Source of the DNA: Terebella lapidaria
Lineage: Eukaryota > Annelida > Polychaeta > Terebellida > Terebellidae
Direction: 5' to 3'
DNA length: 64,000 nt
Assembly: GCA_949152475.1 (NCBI GenBank)
Contig: OX424565.1
Location: 11,663,953 to 11,727,952, forward strand
Part shown: positions 22,622-32,047 of the stretch, in pieces
Layout of the letters: every line of letters begins with the position of its first letter
Position numbering within the stretch: the first letter of the stretch is position 1
Notes under the pieces: generated by a model
Databases searched by the model: none
Told to the model about the DNA's origin: nothing
The model's input: only the letters and a program-made list of their open reading frames with translations
Position numbers and translations under genes: made by a program

Positions 22622-23542
22622 CCTCCTGCAGCTCCGGTTGAGAATGTCAATGTCACAGTGTCGCCCCAGTCAAACGCAGCCATACGTTACTTGGCAGGGA
22701 TGTGCTTTGCGAGGACTCACTACAAGCAGTGTACTGTGGCAATCAATAACATTCATAATCCCAAGGAAATAGCCACCGTGGTGCAAGCAAGAAAGCGAGT
22801 CACAATGCTAGAGCAGCACATTGTCAACCAAGAGAAGATACAGAAGACTTCCACGGAACCCAATACACTGGCAATGATCATGCGCAAGCAGAATCTAAGA
22901 CAGGGATTGACACATATTTCAGATGAGGTATTTCACTTCTTTCAGGATCTGGATAAGGAACTATCGCAGTGCCTGACGCGTGCAAACTTCCTACACCATC
23001 GTTCAAATCTATTTGTGTATGCTGAGCAAACTATAAGGGGGAAAAGCAGCTTATTCGACTCTTGGAAGGCTCTTTTTGTCGACGAAGATGACCATCGTTT
23101 CCAGGAAGATCTGATGTGCATGACTATTTCATCCTACATACATGTCCGATGTAATCAGTTTCGGAAGGATATGGTGGACCAGCTCAGAGACACCAAGTCG
23201 CTAGAAATTAGGAAAGCTGTCTGGAATGACAGAAGAACCGTAAAAAGAATTTCACCTGAAGAGCCTGCCAACAAAGGAAAAGTGGTGAAAAAGAGGAAAC
23301 AAAGCACAACCAATCTCCAGAAAAAAGTAAGAAGCATTGTGCATGTTGACACTGCTACAGATCCAAGTACAGATGATAACATGTGTCCTGTATGCAACGT
23401 CGTCTATGAAGATTTGAACTTTTGGGTGGGATGTGACAATGACAAATGTGCATCATACGTTTGCAGGAAATGTGCAGATCTGGAGGATGATGAAAAATAC
23501 AAGGAAGCTGTGGACAGTTACTGGACGTGCCCTCTTTGCTAA
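22622..23542 (+). CDS. C-terminal extension of the helicase with a PHD-like zinc finger
   Basis: The frame of the helicase continues directly past the TGA at 22,619-22,621. There are 12 open codons, then 294 codons from a methionine at 22,658, with no other stop until 23,542. The first part (IRYLAGMCFARTHYK) is helical and unrecognised. A basic linker (KKRKQ) follows. The last ~55 residues form a Cys-rich finger: CPVC, WVGCDNDKC, CRKC, YWTCPLC. This resembles a PHD finger (W before the Cys pair, W-x-C-x2-C at the end), but the usual His position is not obvious. Such fingers often read histone tails. It may be one protein with the helicase, interrupted by a single mutation, a readthrough product, or a separate short gene starting at 22,658. 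Confidence 0.7.
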   Translation, partial: PPAAPVENVNVTVSPQSNAAIRYLAGMCFARTHYKQCTVAINNIHNPKEIATVVQARKRVTMLEQHIVNQEKIQKTSTEPNTLAMIMRKQNLRQGLTHISDEVFHFFQDLDKELSQCLTRANFLHHRSNLFVYAEQTIRGKSSLFDSWKALFVDEDDHRFQEDLMCMTISSYIHVRCNQFRKDMVDQLRDTKSLEIRKAVWNDRRTVKRISPEEPANKGKVVKKRKQSTTNLQKKVRSIVHVDTATDPSTDDNMCPVCNVVYEDLNFWVGCDNDKCASYVCRKCADLEDDEKYKEAVDSYWTCPLC

Positions 23543-23618
23543 ATATGGGAATTCATGACCAATGTGTCGTCTTTTGTACATAACTACATAAATTTGATAA
23601 GCGTGAAAATTGCACACA

Positions 23619-23790
23619 GGGCGATTCGGATTGGGGTGAATAAGGTGTCTGAGCAAAAAGTACCCTCATGTACAGTTTAACATTGGAAAACATTGTATGT
23701 AAATGTACAGTTTTACGGGGGAATATCATCCTTTTAAATGTTTCAATGAGCGACGTTTTGCTCAGACACCTTCCCAACCCCGATCGCCCT
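23619..23790. repeat. Long imperfect hairpin downstream of the helicase gene
   Basis: GGTGTCTGAGCAAAA (about 23,643) pairs with TTTTGCTCAGACACC (about 23,754). Pairing extends outward through GCGATTCGGATTGGGG versus CCCCGATCGC and inward to TGTACAGTTT. It starts about 75 bp after the stop codon and would be in the 3' transcribed region. Confidence 0.8.
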
Positions 23791-24497
23791 GTAATGTATG
23801 CTATTTTAGATATATTTAAATGTATGTTTACACTAATAGGTTGGGGGGGGGGGGGGGGGTAGGGAGCGCCTCTGGACAAATTGAGGAAAATATCAGCAAA
23901 ATGTCTGAACACAACCCTTAGCAACCCTTAGCAACCAGTACAGGCATTGGAAACCAGCGATAATAGCACATAGTATACAATAGCACAATAGTATCGGTTG
24001 TTAAGGAGTGTTTTTGTACATTTTTTTGATCAATTACATAAAATATTGTCACTACCCGGTGATCTAAATTGGTTTGATACTTTTATGTCTTGTTTTAAAT
24101 TGAATACCAGCCATAGCAACCTGGTTGCTAAGGGCCAAATCAGCCAATTGGTTGCCATGGCAACTAAAATTGATATGCATTCACTGACTATTCCTACTGT
24201 ACAATATACCTGATAAGTTTTAGTGACCTAGCATAAGCTTAAATGCCTAATTGTGACTTATTTAAACACCTCATTAAAAAGCAATCTGTCAATGACGTCA
24301 CACATATTATTTGCATACTAATTAGCTGACAGATTTTTCAAGACTATTGGGAGAAATTTGCCAGATTTTCAATATTAAAATAGCTATAACTTTTTAACAA
24401 ATCGAGATATCAACATTCTGTAAAGACTGTTCTATTCAGCTCAACGAGTGGCTCCAAATAAAATAAAATCATATTTTCGTGATATATACCCTTTAAG
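23791..24497. other. No gene; contains a perfect X-box palindrome
   Basis: GTTGCCATGGCAAC at 24,151-24,164 is the canonical RFX-factor palindrome; 30 bases upstream is a weaker AGCAACCTGGTTGCT palindrome. A G run lies at about 23,843-23,859. No coding region recognised. Confidence 0.5.
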
Positions 24498-24730
24498 GCG
24501 CAGCGTATGATACTCGGGCCCTATTGGGGTATCTGAGTAGTTTGAGTTTTAAAATGAGTATTACGTAAGGGATAAGCGCTGAGGTGGAGCGCCTCTGTGA
24601 AAAAATCGACGACACCGTAGGTGTATGTTTGTTGGTCACCTGAATCACACATTGACGGCACGTGACTTCCAGGCCCTATAGTGAATATGATGGTGTCAAG
24701 TCGTTTCGGCCCAAGTATCATACGATGCGC
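24498..24730. mobile_element. 233-bp MITE-like element
   Basis: GCGCAGCGTATGATACTCGG at the left end and the reverse complement of the right end (GCGCATCGTATGATACTTGG) match over about 23 bases with three differences. A further related string (GCGCAATATGTGATACTTGG) lies at about 24,801. No coding content and no certain target duplication. Confidence 0.75.
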
Positions 24731-25275
24731 AATATTACTATTGAATGAGTGGTATTTAATCCATCTGTGACGTTTTTAATCCTCGTTGAATATAAAGAAG
24801 CGCAATATGTGATACTTGGACCCAAATGGCATACTCAGAAAAGCCCCAACGCACTGTGCGAGGCTTAAACATTTCCTTACTTCGTTAATGTTTACTGTCA
24901 AAGCAGTCAATTATGTGCGGATCGTTCTGAACAAGTTTCAATCGCGTAAGGATCTATAGTAGTCTATATTACCGGCAAGGGATCTTTTCATCCGTTTTTG
25001 AAATATCGACGATAGAATTTTAATAAAATGTGTACTAGACTTTATTTTCCAGATAGATCGTCGATTTCTCAATTATTTCGACGAATATTAAAAAGTAGGC
25101 CTAATTCCTTTGTGTGTGTATATACATATATGGCAAACGGCAATTTTCCACCAGATTTCAGACTTCTATCGCGAAAATGGCAAAAGTTGGCAATCGACCC
25201 AGAGTTTACAGTTTTAATAACGACCTGTACACTGAGTGAGGTTGACATCTCTAAAGATTTAACATAGGAAGATAC

Positions 25276-25375
25276 CACAGTCGCTTATTACCGTAAGGGG
25301 GGGGGGGGGGGAGAGAGGGTTATTGCCATGGTTTTTACCATGGTTGCCCCCCCCCCCCCCGGTAACAAGCGACTG
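25276..25375. mobile_element. 100-bp hairpin MITE sharing the terminus of the 15.3-kb element
   Basis: Left end CACAGTCGCTTATTACCG, right end CGGTAACAAGCGACTG, each followed inward by a 14-15-base G or C run and then GCCATGG palindromic text (TTATTGCCATGG / CCATGGTTGC). Flanks share GATAC(C) (25,271 and 25,375). It looks like a deletion derivative of the family of the surrounding transposon, mobilised by the same transposase. Confidence 0.8.
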
Positions 25376-25480
25376 ATACCGGCCGGTAGGCCTAAAGAAA
25401 ATTTGTAGACTGCCTGAGCCCTGCGTGGTGCGTTGTGATTATCTGGGCCTTTTAAAACATTTTTATAACTCGCCAACAAA

Positions 25481-27755
25481 GAAGTGGAAACGTGGGAGGG
25501 GTGGCTGCGGGAGCATTCTCTGAATTCATGTTGATATGATTTTGATTATCAGATTTGTTCAGATCATTCGCCTTGGCGTCTGAGCGTGTACGTTGTTCCC
25601 GCTCTTTTGCACAACCACGCCATGCGGTTATTATTAGACAAAAATTTTATTTATTATTATTATTATTAGACAAAATTTATAAAGCGCCCTATACAGTTTG
25701 AAGAAAAAACTGCTCTACGGCGCTGTACAAAAAGAATACATTTAAAAAAAAAAAAAAATAACAACATTGAAGTGATATGAAATAAAACTACAATAGTAAC
25801 ATTTACATGATTGACTAGCATGAACAATAAATAGATGTAAAATAGTGGGTTTTAAGTCTTTGTTTAAAAATTGATATGGATCTGGCATCTTTGATGGTGA
25901 GGGGTAAGCTGTTCCACAGCTGAGCTGCAGCCGCGTCGAATGCAATGTCACCCTGTTTGTACTGCCTCTTCGGGATGGTGAGAAGTCGCTGATCATAGTG
26001 AAGTCATGTCTAGAAAACGCCTCGCTCTCCGGACTGCCACACAGTACAATCGATAAATTACAGCGGGTACAAACACGGCGGCAAGTATCATAACGAGAAC
26101 ACCGCGTCGTGATCACATCACACTGATCCTCAAGGATCTTCACTGGCTACCTGTGATATTTCGCACCCAGTGTTAAGGTCCTGAGCATCACGTTCAAGGC
26201 GCACAATTATGGAATTATGGTTATGGAACACAATTCATGTCATAATCTTGATACTTGCCTGTAACTGGTAATTATAAGTTAATATTATACCAGATTTATT
26301 GAGCGTCATTTTCATGTGAAATACATGTTCAAAAGCCCTGTACATACATTGATAGTAGACATGATTAATAATTTCGTACATGACTAGAAATTACTCGATG
26401 GAATGAAAACACAATTCAGACACTAAAGTGACGTTATTGCATAAATAGATGCGCCTTTAAAAGTCTCTTGAAAGTGTTGGAAGTGGTTGCCTCCCGGATG
26501 ACACTTGGAAGGGCGTTCCACAATTTGGCTGCAAACACACTGAACCGTCGATCACCGTAGCTGACTCTCCTTACTTTGGGTACAACAAAAGTCAGAGTTT
26601 GCATGGATAGGTGAGGTGGAAGTGGAAACGTGGGAGGGGTGGCTGCGGGAGCATTCTCTGAATTCATGTTGATATGATTTTGATTATCAGATTTGTTCAG
26701 ATCATTCGCCTTGGCGTCTGAGCGTGTACGTTGTTCCCGCTCTTTTGCACAACCACGCCATGCGGTTATTATTAGACAAAAATTTTATTTATTATTATTA
26801 TTAGTAGACAAAATTTATAAAGCGCCCTATACAGTTTGAAGAAAAAACTGCTCTACGGCGCTGTACAAAAAGAATACATTTAAAAAAAAAAAAAAATAAC
26901 AACATTGAAGTGATATGAAATAAAACTACAATAGTAACATTTACATGATTGACTAGCATGAACAATAAATAGATGTAAAATAGTGGGTTTTAAGTCTTTG
27001 TTTAAAAATTGATATGGATCTGGCATCTTTGATGGTGAGGGGTAAGCTGTTCCACAGCTGAGCTGCAGCCGCGTCGAATGCAATGTCACCCTGTTTGTAC
27101 TGCCTCTTCGGGATGGTGAGAAGTCGCTGATCATAGTGAAGTCATGTCTAGAAAACGCCTCGCTCTCCGGACTGCCACACAGTACAATCGATAAATTACA
27201 GCGGGTACAAACACGGCGGCAAGTATCATAACGAGAACACCGCGTCGTGATCACATCACACTGATCCTCAAGGATCTTCACTGGCTACCTGTGATATTTC
27301 GCACCCAGTGTTAAGGTCCTGAGCATCACGTTCAAGGCGCACAATTATGGAATTATGGTTATGGAACACAATTCATGTCATAATCTTGATACTTGCCTGT
27401 AACTGGTAATTATAAGTTAATATTATACCAGATTTATTGAGCGTCATTTTCATGTGAAATACATGTTCAAAAGCCCTGTACATACATTGATAGTAGACAT
27501 GATTAATAATTTCGTACATGACTAGAAATTACTCGATGGAATGAAAACACAATTCAGACACTAAAGTGACGTTATTGCATAAATAGATGCGCCTTTAAAA
27601 GTCTCTTGAAAGTGTTGGAAGTGGTTGCCTCCCGGATGACACTTGGAAGGGCGTTCCACAATTTGGCTGCAAACACACTGAACCGTCGATCACCGTAGCT
27701 GACTCTCCTTACTTTGGGTACAACAAAAGTCAGAGTTTGCATGGATAGGTGAGGG
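25481..27755 (-). repeat. Tandem 1,138-bp duplication of LINE debris
   Basis: GAAGTGGAAACGTGGGAGGG starts at 25,481 and again at 26,619; the next 1.1 kb is nearly identical, with a few changes in the TTATTATTA tract. Each copy contains a LINE 3' tail (GCGCCCTATACAG, then TTATTATTATTA on the minus strand), the C-terminal LINE segment QGDIAFDAAAAQLWNSLP (minus), a small oppositely oriented LINE segment (DKLQRVQ, plus) and a second C-terminal segment. The very low divergence points to a recent event. Confidence 0.93.
26434..26667 (-). pseudogene. LINE reverse transcriptase C-terminal fragment
   Basis: Encodes YGDRRFSVFAAKLWNALP, then IREATTSNTFKRLLKAHLFM-stop. This is the typical C-terminal tail of CR1/L2-type non-LTR retrotransposon proteins (YGDRxFSxxAPxLWNxLP ... 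FKxxLKxHLF). Truncated at the duplication boundary; repeated at 27,572. Confidence 0.8.
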
Positions 27756-28480
27756 ACCAGGTGAGGAACCATATCCAGGTGAGGGACCATGTAGCGCCTT
27801 GAACGTGATGCTCAGGACCTTAACACTGGGTGCGAAATATCACAGGTAGCCAGTGAAGATCCTTGAGGATCAGTGTGATGTGATCACGACGCGGTGTTCT
27901 CGTTATGATACTTGCCGCCGTGTTTGTACCCGCTGTAATTTATCGATTGTACTGTGTGGCAGTCCGGAGAGCGAGGCGTTTTCTAGACATGACTTCACTA
28001 TCCCATTCACCAGTGACTTTGTGGCATCCTTGTTAGATACCTTCTGATGTGGGAAATGTTCCTCAGTTGGCCATAGCACTGTCGGCAAACACTGTGCACG
28101 TGGCGATCCATACTCATGGCAGAATCACTCCTAGGTTTCTCACATGTGGCACTGCAGTCACTTCAGTGTCTCCAACGCGGATGACACCATTATCCAGTTG
28201 CTTGGCGTTGTGTTTTGATGCAAAGAGCATAACCTCTGCTTTGTCGCTGTTCAACTTTAAGCGTTGGCGTGCATCTATGACTCAATGTCCGTCAGACACC
28301 TCTCCAGGAGTGCAAGTGCATCACTCTGTCCCATCCGGTCTTTGGGTTTAAATGACACATACAACTGCGTGTCATCTGCATAGAAGTGGCATGCCAGCCT
28401 GAAGCATTTGATGATGTTACCCAGCGGCTGAGAGTACAAGGTGTAGTATTTCGGGCCCAGTAACGCGCCGTGGGTACTCC
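27572..28480 (-). pseudogene. Degenerate CR1/L2-like LINE reverse transcriptase (3' part)
   Basis: Reading on the minus strand from about 28,480: GPKYYTLYSQPLGNII, then FYADDTQLYVSFKPKD (the YADD catalytic motif, about 28,366-28,386), KLNSDKAEVMLF, VRNLGVI, KDATKSLVNGIVKS, SGLPHSTIDKLQRVQ, LKDLHWLPVIFR, and finally FAAKLWNALP to a stop at 27,572. The order is that of the fingers-palm-thumb part of a non-LTR reverse transcriptase. Several stops and frame changes are present, so it is dead. The 5' half and endonuclease are absent. It lies inside the 15.3-kb transposon, next to the duplicated LINE debris, and shares its last part with it. Confidence 0.85.
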
Positions 28481-28927
28481 ATACTACACCAGGACATGCT
28501 CAGAGCACACACCGTCCTAATATAGTAACCTACAATATCTGAGAACGTTTATCAGTGTTTATACGTGCATGCGATACACAGTCATTATATGTATACTTAT
28601 TGAGAGCCTCAGAGCCATGATATGTGCATATAGCACAGAAGCACGGTCATTGCCATAAATCCACGACTTGATGGCGTGCCATATATCTGATGGTGCTTAC
28701 GGCGTTCCATAATTTCTAGTCACCCGATACATTTCTATCCAGATTGAAAAGAAAATGTTCATCAATACAAGTATTACTAACTATTTTTTCAGAAAGCCGC
28801 TCTTCCAACTATTTGAGCTTTTATGTACTTTATATATTTATTAATAGTGTTATAGTGTACACTGATATTTACTTTTAAACATATCACGTCTGGGGTATCC
28901 ATTCACTGCGTATTTAAACATTACTTC
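28481..28927. other. Transposon interior, no gene recognised
   Basis: AT-rich sequence between the LINE fragment and the right terminal repeat; no repeat or gene identified. Confidence 0.5.
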
Positions 28928-29212
28928 CGTTGCCGACAGATTTCCAGTTTGGTGTTTAAAAGACAAAGTCGATCGTTGGACATCAATTCGGTGATTAAAG
29001 TTATCCTGTTTGCTATTAGATGAGAGAAAGTGAGCGCATTTTTCTAGTTCCTGCATTGTGTGTTGTACAGCTGTCTCCCAAGACTAAATTCGAATGCATT
29101 TAAAACTCCGTTCGCCTATTATCGCCCACGTCAACAAAAACGAGGATTCACAACTTTTTTTTTTTTTACATGGTGATACCCCCCCCCCCCCACCCTGTAA
29201 CAAGCGACTGTG
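28928..29212 (-). repeat. Right terminal inverted repeat of the 15.3-kb transposon
   Basis: Reverse complement begins CACAGTCGCTTGTTACAGGG with a 13-base G run. It matches the left end with only two substitutions (AC to TT about 235 bases in) apart from homopolymer lengths. Confidence 0.95.
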
Positions 29213-29220
29213 TGTACAGT
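29213..29220 (+). other. 8-bp target-site duplication, right copy (TGTACAGT)
   Basis: Identical to 13,876-13,883 and followed by the right half of the interrupted module (GGAAATTACTATATTTTTTC, then CACACTGTCTGC). Confidence 0.93.
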
Positions 29221-29576
29221 GGAAATTACTATATTTTTTCACACTGTCTGCTTTTGATGACGCCAGTGTGTCTTTGGATAAAATATTCGGTCGGGCTTTA
29301 TTTCTATTCCAAAAAGTATATTATGTCTATTATTATTATCATCACCATCATCATCAAAAGTTTGTTGTATTGGTGGTAATAGGCCGATACTTGCATGCAT
29401 AGTAATTACGCATCTATGTACGCCCTTCATCAATATTCACTCCTGAATCAATCGGGATCCTAATAGATTTGTTTGAAATAGCCAGGCCGTTCATGATGTA
29501 GATCCTAGTATTTCTGGTACAGAAATGGAACACATTTTGCACTGCCACGGAAACGACCTTCATCAGTAATAAATTA

Positions 29577-30003
29577 TTTCTATATTCAAAACCTGAGATT
29601 GCATGTAGTCGGCATATATAATGAACCTGCTCTGAACTGACACGTATTGTGATGAAGTTATATAGTGCATATACATAAATGATAGCTTACTGGATAAATA
29701 TAGATAATTCGACATTATGTGATCTTCTGCGCTTATCAAAAATTCCAATGCTGGTGTTTAAACAATGAGACTAATATCGATTGATACACTTCTATATTCA
29801 AAACCTGAGATTGCATGTAGTCGGCATATATAATGAACCTGCTCTGCACTGGCACGTATTGTGATGAAGTTATATAGTACATAGACATAAATGATAGCTT
29901 ACTGGATAAATATAGATAATTTGACATTACGTGGTCTTCTGCGCTTATCAAATATGCGAATGCTGGTATTTAAACAATGAGACTAATATCGATTGATACA
30001 CAA
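29577..30003 (+). repeat. Two tandem ~212-bp copies of a unit segment
   Basis: CAAAACCTGAGATTGCATGT starts at about 29,588 and again at about 29,800. The same pair is present at 34,710-35,110, so the doubling predates the copying of the large unit. Single copies lie at 42,125, 50,950, 56,540 and 59,600. Confidence 0.85.
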
Positions 30004-30094
30004 TTAACCGGGTCAGAGTGAATGCAGTTCAATACAGTAGTTGTCGATGACACTGTACATCTCAGCGTGCCTGTATTCTCTATATATCTGTTCA

Positions 30095-30260
30095 GGACGG
30101 TGCTCCCGATAGGACATGACGAAAAACAAAACCTTTTCGTTCACACGAATTACTAGATCATTCACACGAAGTAATACATCGTTCAAACGAAGTAGTTTGT
30201 CGTTCACACAAAGTAGTAAGTAATTCGCACGAAGTACGAAATCGTTCACACAAAATGAAG
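30095..30260 (+). repeat. Minisatellite with an adjoining TIR-like motif
   Basis: ACGGTGCTCCCGATAGGACA is followed by five or more imperfect ~21-bp repeats of CGTTCACACGAAGTAGTAAGT type. The same arrangement recurs at 35,214-35,411, 42,414-42,570 and 51,240-51,440. The leading motif resembles the terminus of the foldback element at 44,944. Confidence 0.75.
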
Positions 30261-30635
30261 TACTGTTTGGTCAGAAGTGTCGTTTGGCCAGGAGTAATAA
30301 GTGGTTTTGTAATCTTGTATACAAATCACGGGATGTATCTTGTTCTCTGCTTATTAAGTGAGATATGTTTATTTTCAAACACGCCATGAATACAGCAAGT
30401 GAAATGAAGGGCTTAAAACACGATTTATCATAGCATTAGTATGTACGGTTGTTACAATTATACTATGTACAATAATTATACTATTTCATAATTTTACTGA
30501 CAGACGTTCATATCTCATTCTCTATTACCCACGATGCTTTACAATTTAAACCACCCTCAGACATAACTTGTAATCAGTTAATTGTTTCCGTATGTGGTTC
30601 TGTTGATTCAGGAGGTTCTCAGGTTGAGCTTTTAA

Positions 30636-32047
30636 GGTGATATGAGTGAGTACGCTGTGCGCATCATAACGCGCATGTTCAATCAAGCGTGACAACGATG
30701 TTCTAGTACGGCAATGCTTTGCGTGCTTGCTTTTTCGATTACTTTGGATGCCTTTGGTGGTTAAACTCCAGTAATATGATGGTAAAATTGTTGGCTCTCT
30801 GCCTTAGGCCTAATAATTGTGTGGTTGCATCCATGTTGTACTGTTTTAAATTACACATCGAATTCGTGCAAATGTAATGATAATTGACCAATGTAGTTCC
30901 CCGCTTGTTCCGCACGCATGCAATATCTTGGACTTGAATGAAACTTTGAACAAACATGGTAAAATATGACAGGCAGAGTACTAATACAGCATGAAATGAT
31001 ATCGATGATTCGATCAATGTTGCTATGGGCAGGAACGTGTATTTGAAGCATGCTATATTTGCTAATAATGATTTACATGCTAAACAATAAACTACTCATA
31101 GAGCTGAGCATATTTTACATGTATTTTTCTGTATATGTCTTGACAACAGCACCATCAGTCATAGAATAGTGGTTGCTACCCTCTATATTAATTGATTCGG
31201 GTACTGATTCGGATTATAGATCTATTTGCCATTGATGTCACGAAAAGGAAGCTTACATTCAGCGCCAATGTCGCCGTGTGATTTGGTAATTGATATTCAT
31301 GGTTATATAGTATTACAACATCGGTTGTCATAGCATCCTCCATTGTACCTGTAAACATGCATCCTAAATTCTTACTGTGGTATACACTGTTGACCCAACC
31401 TTGAAATTAATCGTGAGAAATTATTTGCTTCCAAACATTCAAAAACACAGATTTTACGCACATGGATACATGGGTTGTAACACATGACCACCGGATATAT
31501 TGGCTCCAACCACCACAATTTTCCCCCGTGACCCCTAATGTTTTCTTCATAATCAGAATCCTTATGTTTCTGGCTACAAAATACACCAAATCTGTACATT
31601 TCTTGAAAAAATTAGCAGCGGTAGAAGAAAAAAACTGGATACGACGTCTCTGACTAGCAATGGAAATGGGCAGAAAACTATAGGAAAAACACCTGATCAC
31701 CAGAAATATCTTGACACCAAACACCTCAATGTTCCCCCATGACCACTATTTTGTCTTGATAATCAGATTCATGGTGCTTTTTTGTACAACATATGTAAAA
31801 TCGGAATTTAAAAAAAAAACAAATTAGTCCCAATAGAACACAAAAATAAAATTGACACTTATGAAAACAATGTCAATCTTCCGGCAACTGCGAAATCTGA
31901 CATAACTTTTTGAATGTAGATTATTTTACAGGGAAGCCCCGGTACATGTGGTTTTTATTTTTTTGAATGAATGCATGTAAACTTGCCTTTCCAAAACCAC
32001 AATTATTTGGGATGTCTTGAAATTTTTGTTTACTCACTATTACCACC
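30636..32047. mobile_element. 1.41-kb TTAA-flanked element
   Basis: Left end TTAA-GGTGATATGAGTGAGTAC and right end (reverse complement) TTAA-GGTGGTAATAGTGAGTAA are similar over about 20 bases. TTAA flanks both sides (30,632-30,635 and 32,048-32,051). In the next unit the uninterrupted site reads GAGCATTTAGTCCTAATTGC (36,775), giving an empty-site control. TTAA duplications are typical of piggyBac and Kolobok superfamilies. No transposase frame is present, so it is non-autonomous; assignment to a superfamily is open. Confidence 0.75.

Larger units (their letters stand above)
13884..29212. mobile_element. 15.3-kb P-superfamily-like transposon carrying a Pif1 helicase gene
   Basis: Boundaries are directly visible: matching terminal inverted repeats (289 and 285 bp, differing by two bases and homopolymer lengths), an 8-bp duplication TGTACAGT on both flanks, and the interrupted 362-bp module whose left half ends at 13,883 and right half resumes at 29,213. 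The cargo is a transposase related to the P-element/THAP9 family (minus) and a spliced Pif1-family helicase plus PHD-like finger (plus), transcribed apart from a shared spacer. P-superfamily elements are known to make 8-bp duplications, which agrees. The interior also holds LINE debris in tandem duplication and hairpin elements, some with the same terminal motif. The near-identical ends imply a recent insertion or homogenisation. Both genes carry one lesion, so this copy is probably non-autonomous now. Confidence 0.88.
9781..31000 (+). repeat. Large repeat unit, second copy, split by insertions
   Basis: Landmarks in the order seen in other units: TTTCATATCATGTTCCAAA (9,796), TTGGACACGTGCATGTGATA (9,870), the GATGTCCRCTCAAGAC-type block (10.8 and 12.1 kb, duplicated), the CACACGGTCAGCCCCTG hairpin (13.4 kb), then the 362-bp module. 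That module is broken at 13,883 and resumes at 29,213, beyond the 15.3-kb transposon. It continues through the AGTCGGCATATATAATGAAC block (29.6 and 29.8 kb), the TCACACGAAGTA minisatellite (30.1 kb) and the unit tail (30.3-30.63 kb). Without the insertions it is roughly 5-6 kb. No conserved coding frame. Confidence 0.75.

Noticed and set aside
15179..25375. A separate 10.2-kb element bounded by the inner CACAGTCGC ends
   Set aside because: The flanks show no target duplication (ATTATAAG versus ATACCGGC), and the right end is better explained as part of the 100-bp hairpin element.
25742..26143. 133-codon frame repeated at 26,880-27,281
   Set aside because: It is in the wrong frame across two oppositely oriented LINE pieces; repetition comes from the tandem duplication.
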